Source of the DNA: Deinandra increscens subsp. villosa
Lineage: Eukaryota > Streptophyta > Magnoliopsida > Asterales > Asteraceae
Direction of reading: 5' to 3'
Length of the DNA: 64,000 nucleotides
NCBI GenBank assembly: GCA_039602395.1
Contig: JBCNJP010000025.1
Coordinates: forward strand, 102,538,124-102,602,123
Below the pieces are notes generated by a model. That model had not been told where the DNA came from and ran no database searches. It saw only the letters and a program-made list of their open reading frames with translations. Positions within the stretch are counted from its first letter, which is position 1. Each line of letters opens with the position of its first letter. Position numbers and translations under genes: made by a program. This document shows, one piece after another, positions 46,036-56,943 of the stretch.

Positions 46036-46589
46036 GGAAAATTGTATTTAAATAATCTCAGGTTTTCTTTATTGGCAACTAATAATCTCACATTTAACAT
46101 TGACATATGTTAGTCCCACATTTACACTTATTTATTTTCAATGGTCCCTCCGTTAAAAAGTTTAACGGAGTTAACGGAAAATTAACGAAAAGTGACGTGG
46201 TTGGTGAAGGCCGCCACCGGCGACCTCCAAACCGCCGGAAAACGACTAAAACCCCAAAAACACATCCATTATTTCACTTTAATGTCATGAAACGGAAATA
46301 TTTTTAACATGAAACTATATATTTTTAACTTGATTAATGACATTAAAGTGAAAGAATGGATATGTTTCTGTGGTTTTAGTCATTTTCCGGTGGTTTGGAG
46401 GTCGTCGGTGGCGGCCTTCACTAGCCACGTCACTTTTCATTAATTTTCCGTTAACTCCGTTAAACTTTTTAACGGATGGACCATTGGAAATAAACAAGTG
46501 TAAATGTGGGACTAACAGATACCAATGTTAAATTTGGGATTATTAGTTACCAATAAAGAAAACCTGGGATTATTTAAATCCAATTTTCC
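46036..46589. mobile_element. Mutator-like fold-back element (GGAAAATTG family), 554 bp
   Basis: Nearly the whole element is an inverted repeat with arms of about 250 bp. It starts GGAAAATTGTATTTAAATAA and ends in the complement of GGAAAATTGGATTTAAATAA. TTAAAAATA flanks both sides (46027-46035 and 46590-46598), a 9 bp duplication. It is closely related to 11419-12360 in its outer 130 bp, including GGTCCCTCCGTTAAAA and TTAACGGAGTTAAC. Confidence 0.9.
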
Positions 46590-46629
46590 TTAAAAATATA
46601 TATCATTAATAAAGACAATATCTCTAGTC

Positions 46630-47129
46630 NNNNNNNNNNNNNNNNNNNNNNNNNNNNNNNNNNNNNNNNNNNNNNNNNNNNNNNNNNNNNNNNNNNNNNN
46701 NNNNNNNNNNNNNNNNNNNNNNNNNNNNNNNNNNNNNNNNNNNNNNNNNNNNNNNNNNNNNNNNNNNNNNNNNNNNNNNNNNNNNNNNNNNNNNNNNNNN
46801 NNNNNNNNNNNNNNNNNNNNNNNNNNNNNNNNNNNNNNNNNNNNNNNNNNNNNNNNNNNNNNNNNNNNNNNNNNNNNNNNNNNNNNNNNNNNNNNNNNNN
46901 NNNNNNNNNNNNNNNNNNNNNNNNNNNNNNNNNNNNNNNNNNNNNNNNNNNNNNNNNNNNNNNNNNNNNNNNNNNNNNNNNNNNNNNNNNNNNNNNNNNN
47001 NNNNNNNNNNNNNNNNNNNNNNNNNNNNNNNNNNNNNNNNNNNNNNNNNNNNNNNNNNNNNNNNNNNNNNNNNNNNNNNNNNNNNNNNNNNNNNNNNNNN
47101 NNNNNNNNNNNNNNNNNNNNNNNNNNNNN
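46630..47129. other. Assembly gap, 500 N
   Basis: Exactly 500 undetermined bases, the form of a placeholder gap of unknown true size. The 3' end and 3' LTR of retroelement A would be expected in or beyond it. Confidence 0.99.
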
Positions 47130-47809
47130 TACAACAAGTTTAACTCTTTTAAAATAAAAGCATGCATTCATGAGGATATCTCTTTATTCTATTTTTGTCA
47201 GAATCATTACACAGCAATCATCAAGAAGCAAAAAACCAAAAATCATCAGGCAAGCTTTATGTTTATATCTTACTTGCAGATATCAGATTAGTCATACACA
47301 TTCACAAATTATGCAAGTACCTACAACCTTTAGACTTAATCTATCCATGGCAGATAAATGTATATGCTGATGTACTATCATTTCTCGCTTTTGTCGGATC
47401 AATTTCTCAATCATTTCATTTTTTTTATATTTTCCAAAATTTCCCCCCTAAAATTCAACCAAACACTATTTTTTGAAATTTCAAATCCCCCCCCCCCCCC
47501 CTAAAAATATGAAAGAAAGAAAATGAATAACAAAAAAAAAATCGATGAACACTGGACACATTTTTGAAAAATGAAACTTTTGAAAATCAATTTTTCAAAG
47601 ATAATAACGATGTTTTTTAACTTAAAACCCACAAGTATCTCACTGTAAGCAATCTCACGATTACTAACAGGTCTTCTTGAAATACCTGCAAATACTAGAA
47701 AACAATAAGTTCTTAAGACCCCGACCCTCATCCACAATGATGGTAGGTCGTCCAGTGTCTTCAACAAAATCACTGTTGGCCGTAGAGACAACTTTTGGTC
47801 TCCATTCTT

Positions 47810-47857
47810 TTTTTTTTGAACGGAAAAGAGAACTTAAATTAAACACACATTTTAAAC
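47810..47857 (-). mobile_element. 48 bp retrotransposed LINE/SINE tail
   Basis: GGTCTCCATTCTT occurs at 47797-47809 and 47858-47870. Between the copies lie 48 bases whose - strand ends in a poly(A)-like run (T run at 47810-47817). The shape is that of an extremely 5'-truncated non-LTR insertion inside the gag of element A. Confidence 0.8.
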
Positions 47858-49501
47858 GGTCTCCATTCTTGTTTTGGTTTTATTATTTCTAGTGAACCAT
47901 TGTCAATTGATGAATGACAATCATAACTATTACCCAACTTTTCCGAAGTAATCTTGTTTTTCCAGAAAAAATTAGTATTGGGTATTGATTCACAAAAAAT
48001 AATGCCATCAAGATCAACATACATTGTATGTTTGGCATTTGATGATGAATCGTTAGTTGTCGTAGGATAATTATTTGCATAATGACCCTTCTTACGACAA
48101 ACATAACAAAGTCTTTTACCACTTGGATTGATTGAAAATGGTTTTCCAAACTGACCAGTAAAACATTCATCATAAACTTGAAAACACAAGTTTAGGTTTC
48201 TTTGGTTTTTTGAATTTTGGAAAATATTTTGGAGAATCATAAAAACCAGTATCATCTCCATAACCAAATAATTTATCTTTATGGTAAAACCTGTTCAATC
48301 TAGCAGAATGAAATGAATCTCAATTGTTATCTCCTTGTGGTGTAGCATCAGATATACAAGAAGACTCTTCAGAAGAAAGCTTTTCATCTGATGAAGATAC
48401 CTTCTTCTTCCAACATTGTGGCTTCTTATAAGAAAACACCTTCGACTTCTGTATCTTCTTTGCTTTGAATTCCGTCTTGTTGAAATCCTTAGTCAGCATT
48501 TCTTTTTCTTCAAATCCCAAATCACTATTTTTCTACTTGAATTTATCTTGAACAGTATTTGATATCTCATGACCTTGTTTGACAAGCTTTGTAAATTCAG
48601 ACATGATACCTTTCAATCATTTTTCCCAGAAATCAAAGAGTCATCTATCATGATTTCAGAAAACTTTGGCACTTTTACATTTCCGGGATTTCCATTAAAT
48701 GCCTTTTCTTTTTCAAGAAATGTAGATTTGGAATCAAACTTCAACTCTTTGTAATAATCAATCACCTTTTATTCTTCTTAGATTTTGATTTGGTTTTCTT
48801 TCCTGAACTGGTATCAGCAAATTTTGAATAATCATGTTGTTCAATGCCAGATGGTATAGCTGGAATAGACATTTCAATATCCACGGTAGCAGGAACTTGA
48901 TGAAGACTTGCATCTTTACCATTCTCCTGACTCTTCTCTCACTTATACAAATAATTCATGAAAGTCGGTTAATTGTTGCAATTTTTCAATTTCCTTTGCA
49001 AATCAAAAATCTCAATATTTTGTTCAGCTATGTTCGTATTATCTTCCATCAACTCTTTTTGTGAAGCAATGTACTTGTCCGAAAATCTATTATAATCAAT
49101 TTTATGACATTCTCTCAAGTGACACTATTCCAGAACTTCGGCATTAACTTTCTCAACCTGTTTCTTATAATAGACAACATCTTGTTTCAAAATGTTATTT
49201 TGACTTTGAACCTCACCATTTTCATCACATAACTTGGTGAGTTCCTCCTGAAGGTAAATTATTCTATCAGCAGCTTCGACAGAAATTTTATGAATGTTTC
49301 CATATTTTTGTTGAAGAGGATAACTTTTGCAAATAACGCATTAAAATCTTCAATGACTTCCTTTTCATTAGCTTTTGCTTTATCGCATTCTTCAATCAAC
49401 ATATTCTTCTCCTTCAACCATTCTTCTTTAATACTAGGAAATTCCTAACAATTTGCACATGATATAGACACATCCTTTTGAATTTCGGCAACTAAACCAT
49501 C

Positions 49502-49638
49502 CGGGCGCTAGGGATGTTGTTTTCACACGGCTTAGTTTCGCCATTCAAAAGGGCTTGGCGGCGCAGCTTGTTGCCCGCCTCCCCTGTTTGTCAGAGTGAT
49601 TGTCCTGCTGTATTTGTATTGTCTTGTAATTCAAAAAA
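49502..49638 (+). mobile_element. Short non-LTR insertion with poly(A) tail
   Basis: A GC-richer block of about 137 bases (GGGCGCTAGGGATG through CTTGTAATTC) ends in a 14-base A run. It interrupts gag text that is continuous in element C (between LTKEVE and DGLVAEIQK on the - strand). No clean target duplication was seen; a few gag codons are missing at the junction. Confidence 0.65.
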
Positions 49639-50120
49639 AAAAAAAAACTCTCCACTTCCTTTGTCAGAAAAATATTCTCTTCAGTCAACTGTCCCACTTT
49701 ATTCTCTAATTCTTTAATTTTACCTTTAAACTTCAAACCTTGATCAACTGTTTTCTGAGAAATTTTAGACATATGTTCTTCACACTGTGTCTTTACAAAA
49801 TCCCATATCAGCTTTGCTTTTCGATACTTCCTGATTTGACTTTTAAAAGTTACAGGCAAAGCTAACAGAAGAATTGCAACAACTTTTTCATTTTGATCAT
49901 ACGATTTTGTTTCTTCACTTGACCAATCATGCATTTCCTTAAAATCACCACCATAATGAGTTGGATACTGAAATTCATTCGTAACCGTTATCCACAAATT
50001 TTTATCCAAATCAACAATATAAGCTATAAAATATGTTGCCCAACCATGTTAATCTTCAAGCGTTATCAACTTTGGAACATTCTGACGATGACTCTCAATG
50101 AACACCTCAATTTCATACAT

Positions 50121-50609
50121 TTTGAAAATTTTTGAACTCTTGACGAACTCCCAATGAACTTCCAGTGAACTCCCGACGAACTCTTGACAAGCTCTGAGTT
50201 TCTGAACATGAGCCGAACTCTCGACGTACTTATCAAAATCCGAACTTTCTTCGAACGTATTCCGAACTCCTTACAAACAAAAATTTCAGATGAACGTTAG
50301 ACGAACTCTAAGTTCGGAACGGCGAACTCTGGGTTCAGAGCGGTTACGGTGATGAACCCTGGGTTCGGAGCGGATATGTCGACGAACCTGGGGTTCGGAA
50401 GATGGTTATTTGGCAGTCTAACGAACTCAACCAAAACGAAGTTTTTGGTCAAAAATCGCAATTTTTAGCAGTTATGAGTCACAAAAATGTTTCAGTAATG
50501 AATTGCACTGGAAATGTTCAAAGATTGCCTCGTTTTTGAATGAAAAACACTCGGTTTTATCAAGAAAACGACCACGATCAAAGCAAACCCAATAGAGCAA
50601 CCTGGATTT
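50121..50609 (-). other. Leader of retroelement A with repeated GAGTTCGT motif
   Basis: Non-coding leader between primer-binding site and gag. On the - strand the first part before the gag (50127-50410) repeats GAGTTCGT/GGGTTCGG-type words about every 10-25 bases. The same word family forms the hairpin in this element's LTR. Confidence 0.75.
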
Positions 50610-50621
50610 GCTCTAGTACCA
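50610..50621 (-). other. Primer-binding site of retroelement A
   Basis: The - strand reads TGGTACTAGAGC, close to TGGTATCAGAGC, the plant initiator-Met tRNA complement used by Copia elements. It lies about 11 bases inside the LTR end. Confidence 0.8.
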
Positions 50622-50632
50622 ATTAAAAAACC

Positions 50633-51003
50633 GTAAGATGGATCTTACTAGAGGTTTGCTTGGTCGTAGAGTGAGAACGAGATCAAACGATATGTAAATA
50701 ATAGTTTGTATTATTGAAATCAACAAAGACTCAATTTCAAACTCTCAATGAAGCTCTCTATAGAAACACTCCCAAAAACACATAGTTAAGATCGGGTCTC
50801 TCTCACCTAGTCTCTCTCCATGCCAACATTCAAAGCACAAGTTCCTATTTATAGACGTCTGGGCCGAACCTCCGCCGATCTCCAAGTTCACCTGGTCCGA
50901 ACCTCAGGTTCGGACCTATTTCGGTGAGCAGCATGAACTTGTATTGAATCTTCACATCGTCTCGTTCAGATACTTCACACGACGCACAGATTAGGTATCA
51001 ACA
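50633..51003 (-). mobile_element. 5' LTR of retroelement A
   Basis: The - strand begins TGTTGATACC and ends near ATCCATCTTAC. A TATA box (TCTATAAATAGG) lies near 50850-50862. The perfect hairpin at 50894-50916 (11-base stem GGTCCGAACCT, 1-base loop) is just upstream of it. The segment GTGTGAAGTATCTGAAC is shared with the LTR of element C. Confidence 0.8.
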
Positions 51004-51360
51004 GAGTATATTCCTATGCTACAGTATGTCTTGTGTATTGTATTTCTGTGAGAGCATATGTGTGAGTCATGGCGCAATGTACCATGATCCATACCAAATG
51101 GTCCGCTGGCCAACGTACCAAATGGTACGTTGGATGGTACGCTGGGCAGTTGATGTCACCTATAAATACATTGTGTTAGAGAGAGTTCAAAACTTTTATC
51201 ACTTTTGTCATCTTAACTGTGTGTAATTGAGTGTGTCTCACTCTCTCTTTAGATCTTATACTCATCTCTTAGTGAAATCAATAAAGCAAAGCTTTATTAA
51301 CATCGTGTTCATCGTATTTGATCGAATCATGCAGTAGTAAGATTCATCCGTGTACTTACA
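51004..51360 (+). mobile_element. 5' LTR of retroelement B, missing its first bases
   Basis: Compared with the 3' LTR (59141-59506) it starts at GAGTATATTCC, lacking TGCTA, because element A is inserted there. It has TATA (CTATAAATAC near 51160) and ends GTGTACTTACA. The hairpin at about 51110-51133 (11-base stem CCAACGTACCA, 2-base loop) lies just upstream of the TATA box. Confidence 0.85.
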
Positions 51361-51362
51361 AG

Positions 51363-51374
51363 TGGTATCGGAGC
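51363..51374 (+). other. Primer-binding site of retroelement B
   Basis: TGGTATCGGAGC differs at one base from the plant initiator-Met complement TGGTATCAGAGC and begins 2 bases after the LTR. Confidence 0.88.
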
Positions 51375-52038
51375 AATCCAGGTTACTCTACTGTTGTGTT
51401 TTGATCAAATTCAAAATTTTAGTGAGAGAAAGTTGGGTTTTTTTTATCTTTTTCATCAATTTTCTCAATTCCATGTGTTTCTGGTGTCAAACTTGATTGA
51501 AAAACGTTCCTAGTGTGTTTTCGTTGCCTACTATTGCAAATTACACTCCAAAACGTCTAAAATCTCAAAAATCAGTCGAAAATGTATTGGTACGCCGGTT
51601 GAATGTCGTGGTACGCTGGATGAACTACTTGGTACGCTGATTGGTATGCTAGGAAATCTTCAACCAGTTGTTGGTACGTTGATTGGTATGTTCATTGGTA
51701 CGTAAGGCAATCTTCAACAGTGGTCCGGAGCAGTTACGCCGTACCAAGTTTGTTCCGTTACAGTTTATTGGTACGCCCCTAGTCTGGTACGCTGAGAATT
51801 GTGGTACGCTGAAGTGCTTCGTCCGGTTAAAGCTATTCTATCAACGTTTTGGTACGCTGACAGAATAGTAATGTTCACTAAAGCTGATATAACTTGGGAA
51901 CCGAAGAGTTACAGGAGCTAAAACCAGCCAAAACGGCCGTCTCTAAGAGATGTACCCTCCGTTTTGACCCTCAATATCCATCTCTAAGATCTTCATTTTT
52001 CAGTTTGAAGTTTTGATGTTTGATTGTTCAACTTAAAA
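51375..52038 (+). other. Leader of retroelement B with repeated GGTACGCTG motif
   Basis: From about 51590 to 51870 the word GGTACGCTG, or near variants (GGTACGCCG, GGTACGTTG, GGTATGCTA), recurs about a dozen times. The same word family makes the LTR hairpin. The rest is AT-rich and non-coding. Confidence 0.8.
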
Positions 52039-55000
52039 ATGAGCGATTATCAAGCATTTACAGCTGCTCAAACTTCAATGCAACTCATGATGAGTTATGA
52101 TAACGAAATAGGAACAACTCAGAAAGTTCCCAAGTTGCTAAGATTGGAAGATTATCATAATTGGAAGATACGATTTGAATCATACATATTTTCTCAAAAT
52201 GTTGATTGTTGGACACCAATTGAAAAGGAGTATGAGTATCCAATGCTAAGTGCTAAAATGCCAAATATGATAAGTGATTTTGATGCTGATGAAAGGAAAT
52301 TTTTTGCAAGAGAGAAGAAACTTATAGTTTTCTTCTACCCGAGGATTTGATGCATCAGTTTAAGAACTTTACAACTTCTAAGGAAGTATGGAAAGCTCGT
52401 AAAGAAAAAGGTGATGGGATTGAACAATATCAGCAAACTCAAGAGAAAGTTTTAGAGAAAGAATTTGATAACTTTAGGCATTGTGAAAATGAAAAGATGC
52501 CAGATTTGATTTCCAGGTTTTCTCATCTAATTTATAAATTTGAAATCGTTTCACATAAAGATAAAAAGATTCAAGAATTGCTTGCTGGCTATAATTTCTG
52601 AAGTGATAGTCACCAGAAAGAAGAAGAATATTTTCAGAATAAAGCTGCTGAGAAAGAATTGAAGTTTCAAAGTGAAATTGAGGATTTAAAGAAAACAATT
52701 GCCAAGTTGCTTGCTGAGAATGAAAATTTGTCAAAAGAAGTTGAGGAATATAAGCAAAAACCTGAAGAAGTAGAAGAATATTTTAATGTTTTATAGTAAA
52801 ATTCCAAGAAGAAGATGGATGCTCATAATCAAGTAAATGCGAACTTGTTGCTAAAGCTGCTGGTTATTATCAAGAAAATCTTCGTCTACTTGAAGAGCAT
52901 AAAGAGTTGCTTCGTCAAAACAAATTACTGGATCGAAATGTTGAAATTTACAAAGAAAGTGGGAGAAAGTTACTGAAGAAACGTGTGATGCTCATAATGA
53001 TATGAGAAGAGAAAAGTGGTTCGCAAACAGAGTTTCTGAAAAGTTGATTCAATTTGAAAAGAATTTTGTTCAGGATCAGAAGAAGATTCTAGACTTAAAT
53101 GTTGAAATTCTAGATCTTAATCGATAGTTGCATAATTTAAAGAATTCGCATTCTTTCACAAGTTATTTGTGCAACGATGAGAATTTCAAAAGGGTGTTTG
53201 GAGGAAAAGAATTCAATCAATTACCAGCCCCGGTGATTCAAACTGATCCTCTAGCTGATGTTAAACCTTCTGATGCGAAGCAAGATTACTCTCAGTTTGC
53301 TACAGAGAATTTTGATAAAAAGAAAAATCAACAATCAAAGCAATCTAACAAGAAAGAGGAGAATAAGACAAAAGGTGATAATACGTCAGTCAAATTTGTG
53401 TCTGGTGGAACGGTACTAGATGATGAAGAAATTTCTGTTGGAAAAATCGTTGAGAAGGTTGAAAAGAAGTTATCTGAAGAAAAGGTTGCTGTAGACTTGG
53501 TTGAGACTAACAATTTATAAGGAATTAAAGCTTCGTTTAATCAAGCTGCTAAATCTAGAAAAGTTGGTTCTGAAGTGGAAGTTTCAAAACTACCCGGTTA
53601 TAAACATTCTGATTTGGGTAGTGAAACTCCTGAAGTCAAAACGAATGAAAAGAAGAAAGATAAGAAAAATCAGTCCAAGAAGGTTCAAAAGAAGACATGG
53701 TGTTCAGCAGATAAAGAGGTTGATCGATTATTTCATTTGATTCAGAATTTTATTGATACATATGATGAATTGATTGATTCAAAGCATGATGAAGGACTCG
53801 GGAGTCAACAATCGAAGAAAGATTTGAAAAAGAAGGTTTTCTCAAACTCGTCTCGAGTTGGTCAAAGGAATTATGGATGGTCTTGTCACACCCCGTCCCG
53901 AGGCCACCCGCGCCAAGCACCGCGGGTTCCCAAAAAGGGCGCGCGAGCCAGACCAGGATCTGAGTCGTCAGACACATCAAACATTCTATATGCTCGACAC
54001 AAGACCATTTCAGGTTTTCCAAAAAAGTTTATCAGAGTCAACTTATTTCTAAAATAGTGCGGAAGCGTATTTTCTAAAAATTAACATAACGTTTGCGGAA
54101 GCAAAAAGCATAAAAACAATTTAAGTAAATCCATTTGCCGTGGCGAGAATTGTAATTAGAGTGTTTACAAACAATGCAGGCCATTTAATGATGATCCTAA
54201 CGTACATCCTTAGCTAACCTCCTAAGAACCTGAGAATAACATACTAAAAAGTGTCAACGCTAGGTTGGTGAGTTAATAAGTTTGAGTAGATAAATAAAAT
54301 TTATCATAAAACAGTTAAATAGTAAGTTACCCCCGAAGAGCATAACCTAAGCAGGGACCACCCTGAAAAGCAGCAGATTTATATACCCGTGGGTAACGAA
54401 CCCAGAAGACTTTTTATAAACGCATAGTATTTGTGACACCATTACTGACAACAATGCATGTCTTCCAGCCAAATTGTTTGCAAGTTTGATCGCGCTAGAG
54501 ACAATATAACACCCGCCCTGCTCCAAGCAGTCGAGTGCGGTTTGTCAAGCCCAGTAGATCTACCTTAGAATTCCCCATTACAAACTATTCATGGTTCACC
54601 TTGTGGAAGGACTTAACGCAAACGTTTCCTCCATGGTTTATAAAATAATTTGGTATACAACATCCAATCGAATCGTAAAAGTAAAGTTACCGTATGTCTT
54701 CTCCCCCAAAAAGCTTTAAAAATAGTAAAAAGAGGGGTATGAACTCACCTTAGGGTGCAAGTAAGCTATTCCAAATCAACCAATCACCGAGAAGTAGTGA
54801 AGACCTCCTAGACTTCACCTATGACACATAACCGTGTGAGTGTTGACTAAGTTTGACCAACCTTCCGACCATGTGCAGACAATCGACATGTGGACTCGAT
54901 TACACATTGGTGATTGAATTTAGGTTTTCTACACATAACCTAACATGTTTCACATACACAATATATTGTACCTTGTTAAACATAATGCTTCACAATTACT

Positions 55001-56943
55001 TACGACATCATTCTGCATATACGATGTACGATCAATGAGGAAACCGCACAAAGTCTTGCCATCTCAACCGAGGTAGGAGACTTAGGACTTGTATATACGT
55101 ATAACTCATAACCAATTTGACTTATCACATGTAAACACATAGCCAAGTAACTTCATGCTAATAATCATGCATTTACCTAACTTATTTATTTACCGATAAA
55201 TATATATTTACTTCCTACGGATCAATCCCTTGATCATACAGCATTATCAACTTATGCAAGCCACATAGATTATCACTTAGCATGTTTCAAATTAGGTCAT
55301 AAACTTCCAACCACATACATGAATGTTACCTTGACCTAATTGGCCATTTTCACCATATTTTTACGTAAATAATTTTTTTTTAAAATTAACCGCCTGCTAT
55401 AGACCATCAAGTCTACAACTTTATACTTCATCTTGCATCAAATAACCTAGATTTCATACTCACATAGTGGACCTTACAACAATCATATGTCTTTATTCAA
55501 GATATTACATGCACGGCAACCGAAATCATCTTTTAATCATAGATCTCACGCAAAGTCAATCACTTTATGCATCATCAACCCTAGATCTATCATTATCTTG
55601 ACATTACAACATAGATCTAGCACAAATCATCAACCTTTATTCACATGCATGCATGATTTTCCATCAAAAACCCTAGATCTAGCTCAAATCACAACATCAT
55701 GTATAAAAGCCATATTTTTTTTATCAAAAGATGCAATCTTTTCTACTCAAATCACTAGATCTACACTTGATATCATCAAACCATTATAGATCAGACCTAG
55801 ATCTACACTTGACAATTTAAACATAAGCAAAACACATGAAACCACACACCGAATGATGTAGGGTAATAAATGATGAAATCAGGGCTTGAATCTTGTAATA
55901 AAGCTTGGATCTTGGTAATGAATGAATAGAAGGATAATAAGAGACGTAAATGGGGCAGAGAAATCGTTTATAGCTGATGGAATGAAATGGTGGTGGCTAA
56001 TAATGCTTAAATAGTGGAGAATTAGGGTTTTGCTGGATAATGGGTTGTAGGCGTATTGCCTGGGGCCTTGGGTTGCTCTAGGCGATACGCCTAGAGCTCC
56101 CCGTCTGGTAGCCCTGTTGACTTTCGTTGCCCGCAACCCGTTTTGTCCGTTTTTCGCATTTGTGGTCACGTTTTTTAACGTTTCTCCCATTTTCAATTCA
56201 CCATCATATTCATCACATCAAATCTAATAAAATTAAGTATCAACTTGCCACATAACGATTTACGATCATACATTTAATTCACGTATCAATTTTCAATTTT
56301 CACATAATTCACGATACTTAGCAGTTTTAAGGCTACTAGACTCTTCTAATACCTTAATTGACATACTACGCCTATATACGCGACTCTTGGTTTTGCCGGT
56401 TTCATCAGTTTTATCCGTTTCTGAGGCTCAGGTCCCACCCGAAGGGCCGGATTGTCACAGGTCTTCTTCAGGCTCAAATCCTACTCCTCGAAGTCCACCA
56501 TCTAAATGGGTGCACAATAATCGGTTTCAAAAATTTGATGATTTTTATGATAATTTTGATTCTTATTATGTTTGTGACGCCTTTCAGGACAAAAAGAAGT
56601 CAAAGTGGTCTTACCGTTAATGTTATCAATGTTGCCGCAAAGGCCACGTGGTATAAAATTGTCCTGAAATGGCCAAGAAATCATTTTCTAGTAAATCTGT
56701 CACATTCATAGATTTATCTGGCAAAGTTTTTAGTGAGTCCACATCTACATCATTTAAATCTCAAAAGAAACAGTTTTTTAAATTTGATTCAAGTGTGGAA
56801 AGTTCATCAACTGACAATGACTCATTAAAGGATGAAAAACCTAAAATGCAATGGAGACCTAAGTTGGTATGCAAGGCTGCACATGATATTACCGAAGACA
56901 CTGATCGACCAGAAGTTGTGTACTTCGGGTCATTTAAATACTA
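52039..56943 (+). pseudogene. Gag of retroelement B, interrupted by a solo LTR
   Basis: ATG at 52039 begins MSDYQAFTAAQTS. LLRLEDYHNWKIRFESYI is the Copia-type gag signature. Extended coiled-coil segments follow. The text ends at SRVGQRNYGW (53880), where the solo LTR is inserted, and resumes at 56460 with SSGSNPTPRSPPSKWVHNN. The zinc knuckle near 56620 reads CYQCCRKGHVV*NC, with a stop where an aromatic residue is expected, then QWRPKLVCKA to about 56943. Several frameshifts and stops were present as well as the insertion, so the protein is not made. Confidence 0.82.
53884..56459 (+). mobile_element. Solo LTR, TGTCACACCCC type, 2576 bp
   Basis: It starts TGTCACACCCCGTCCCGAGG, ends CCGGATTGTCACA, and is flanked by GGTCT (53879-53883 and 56460-56464), a 5 bp duplication. 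Its insertion splits the gag of element B exactly, since the reading resumes after the second GGTCT. No internal retroelement region remains. The LTR at 13417-15866 is a diverged relative. A Ty3/gypsy origin is likely but not proven. Confidence 0.9.

Larger units (their letters stand above)
47700..50120 (-). pseudogene. Gag of retroelement A, broken
   Basis: On the - strand an ATG at 50120-50118 opens MYEIEVFIESHRQNVPKL, the N-terminus of a Copia-type gag. It has a stop in LITLED*HGW, then long coiled-coil text (QCEEHMSKISQKTVDQGLKF). A zinc knuckle lies at about 48116-48065, CYVCRKKGHYANNYP, where the last cysteine of CX2CX4HX4C is tyrosine. It ends with EWRPKVVST and GRPTIIVDEG. Frames are broken many times. 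Two non-LTR insertions interrupt it, at about 49502-49638 and 47810-47857. Confidence 0.8.
47130..51003 (-). mobile_element. Retroelement A: gag-only Copia-like LTR element, 3' end lost in the gap
   Basis: Read on the - strand: 5' LTR (51003-50633), primer-binding site (50621-50610), leader (50609-50121), decayed gag (50120 to about 47700), then non-coding DNA with TTTTAGGGGGG near 47445. After the gag no protease, integrase, reverse transcriptase or RNase H text is seen before the gap. The region 47130-47480 matches, in inverse orientation, bases 63590-63850 of element C. Confidence 0.8.

Noticed and set aside
46574..47171. Open frames of about 190 codons on the - strand
   Set aside because: They consist of undetermined residues from the 500 N gap.
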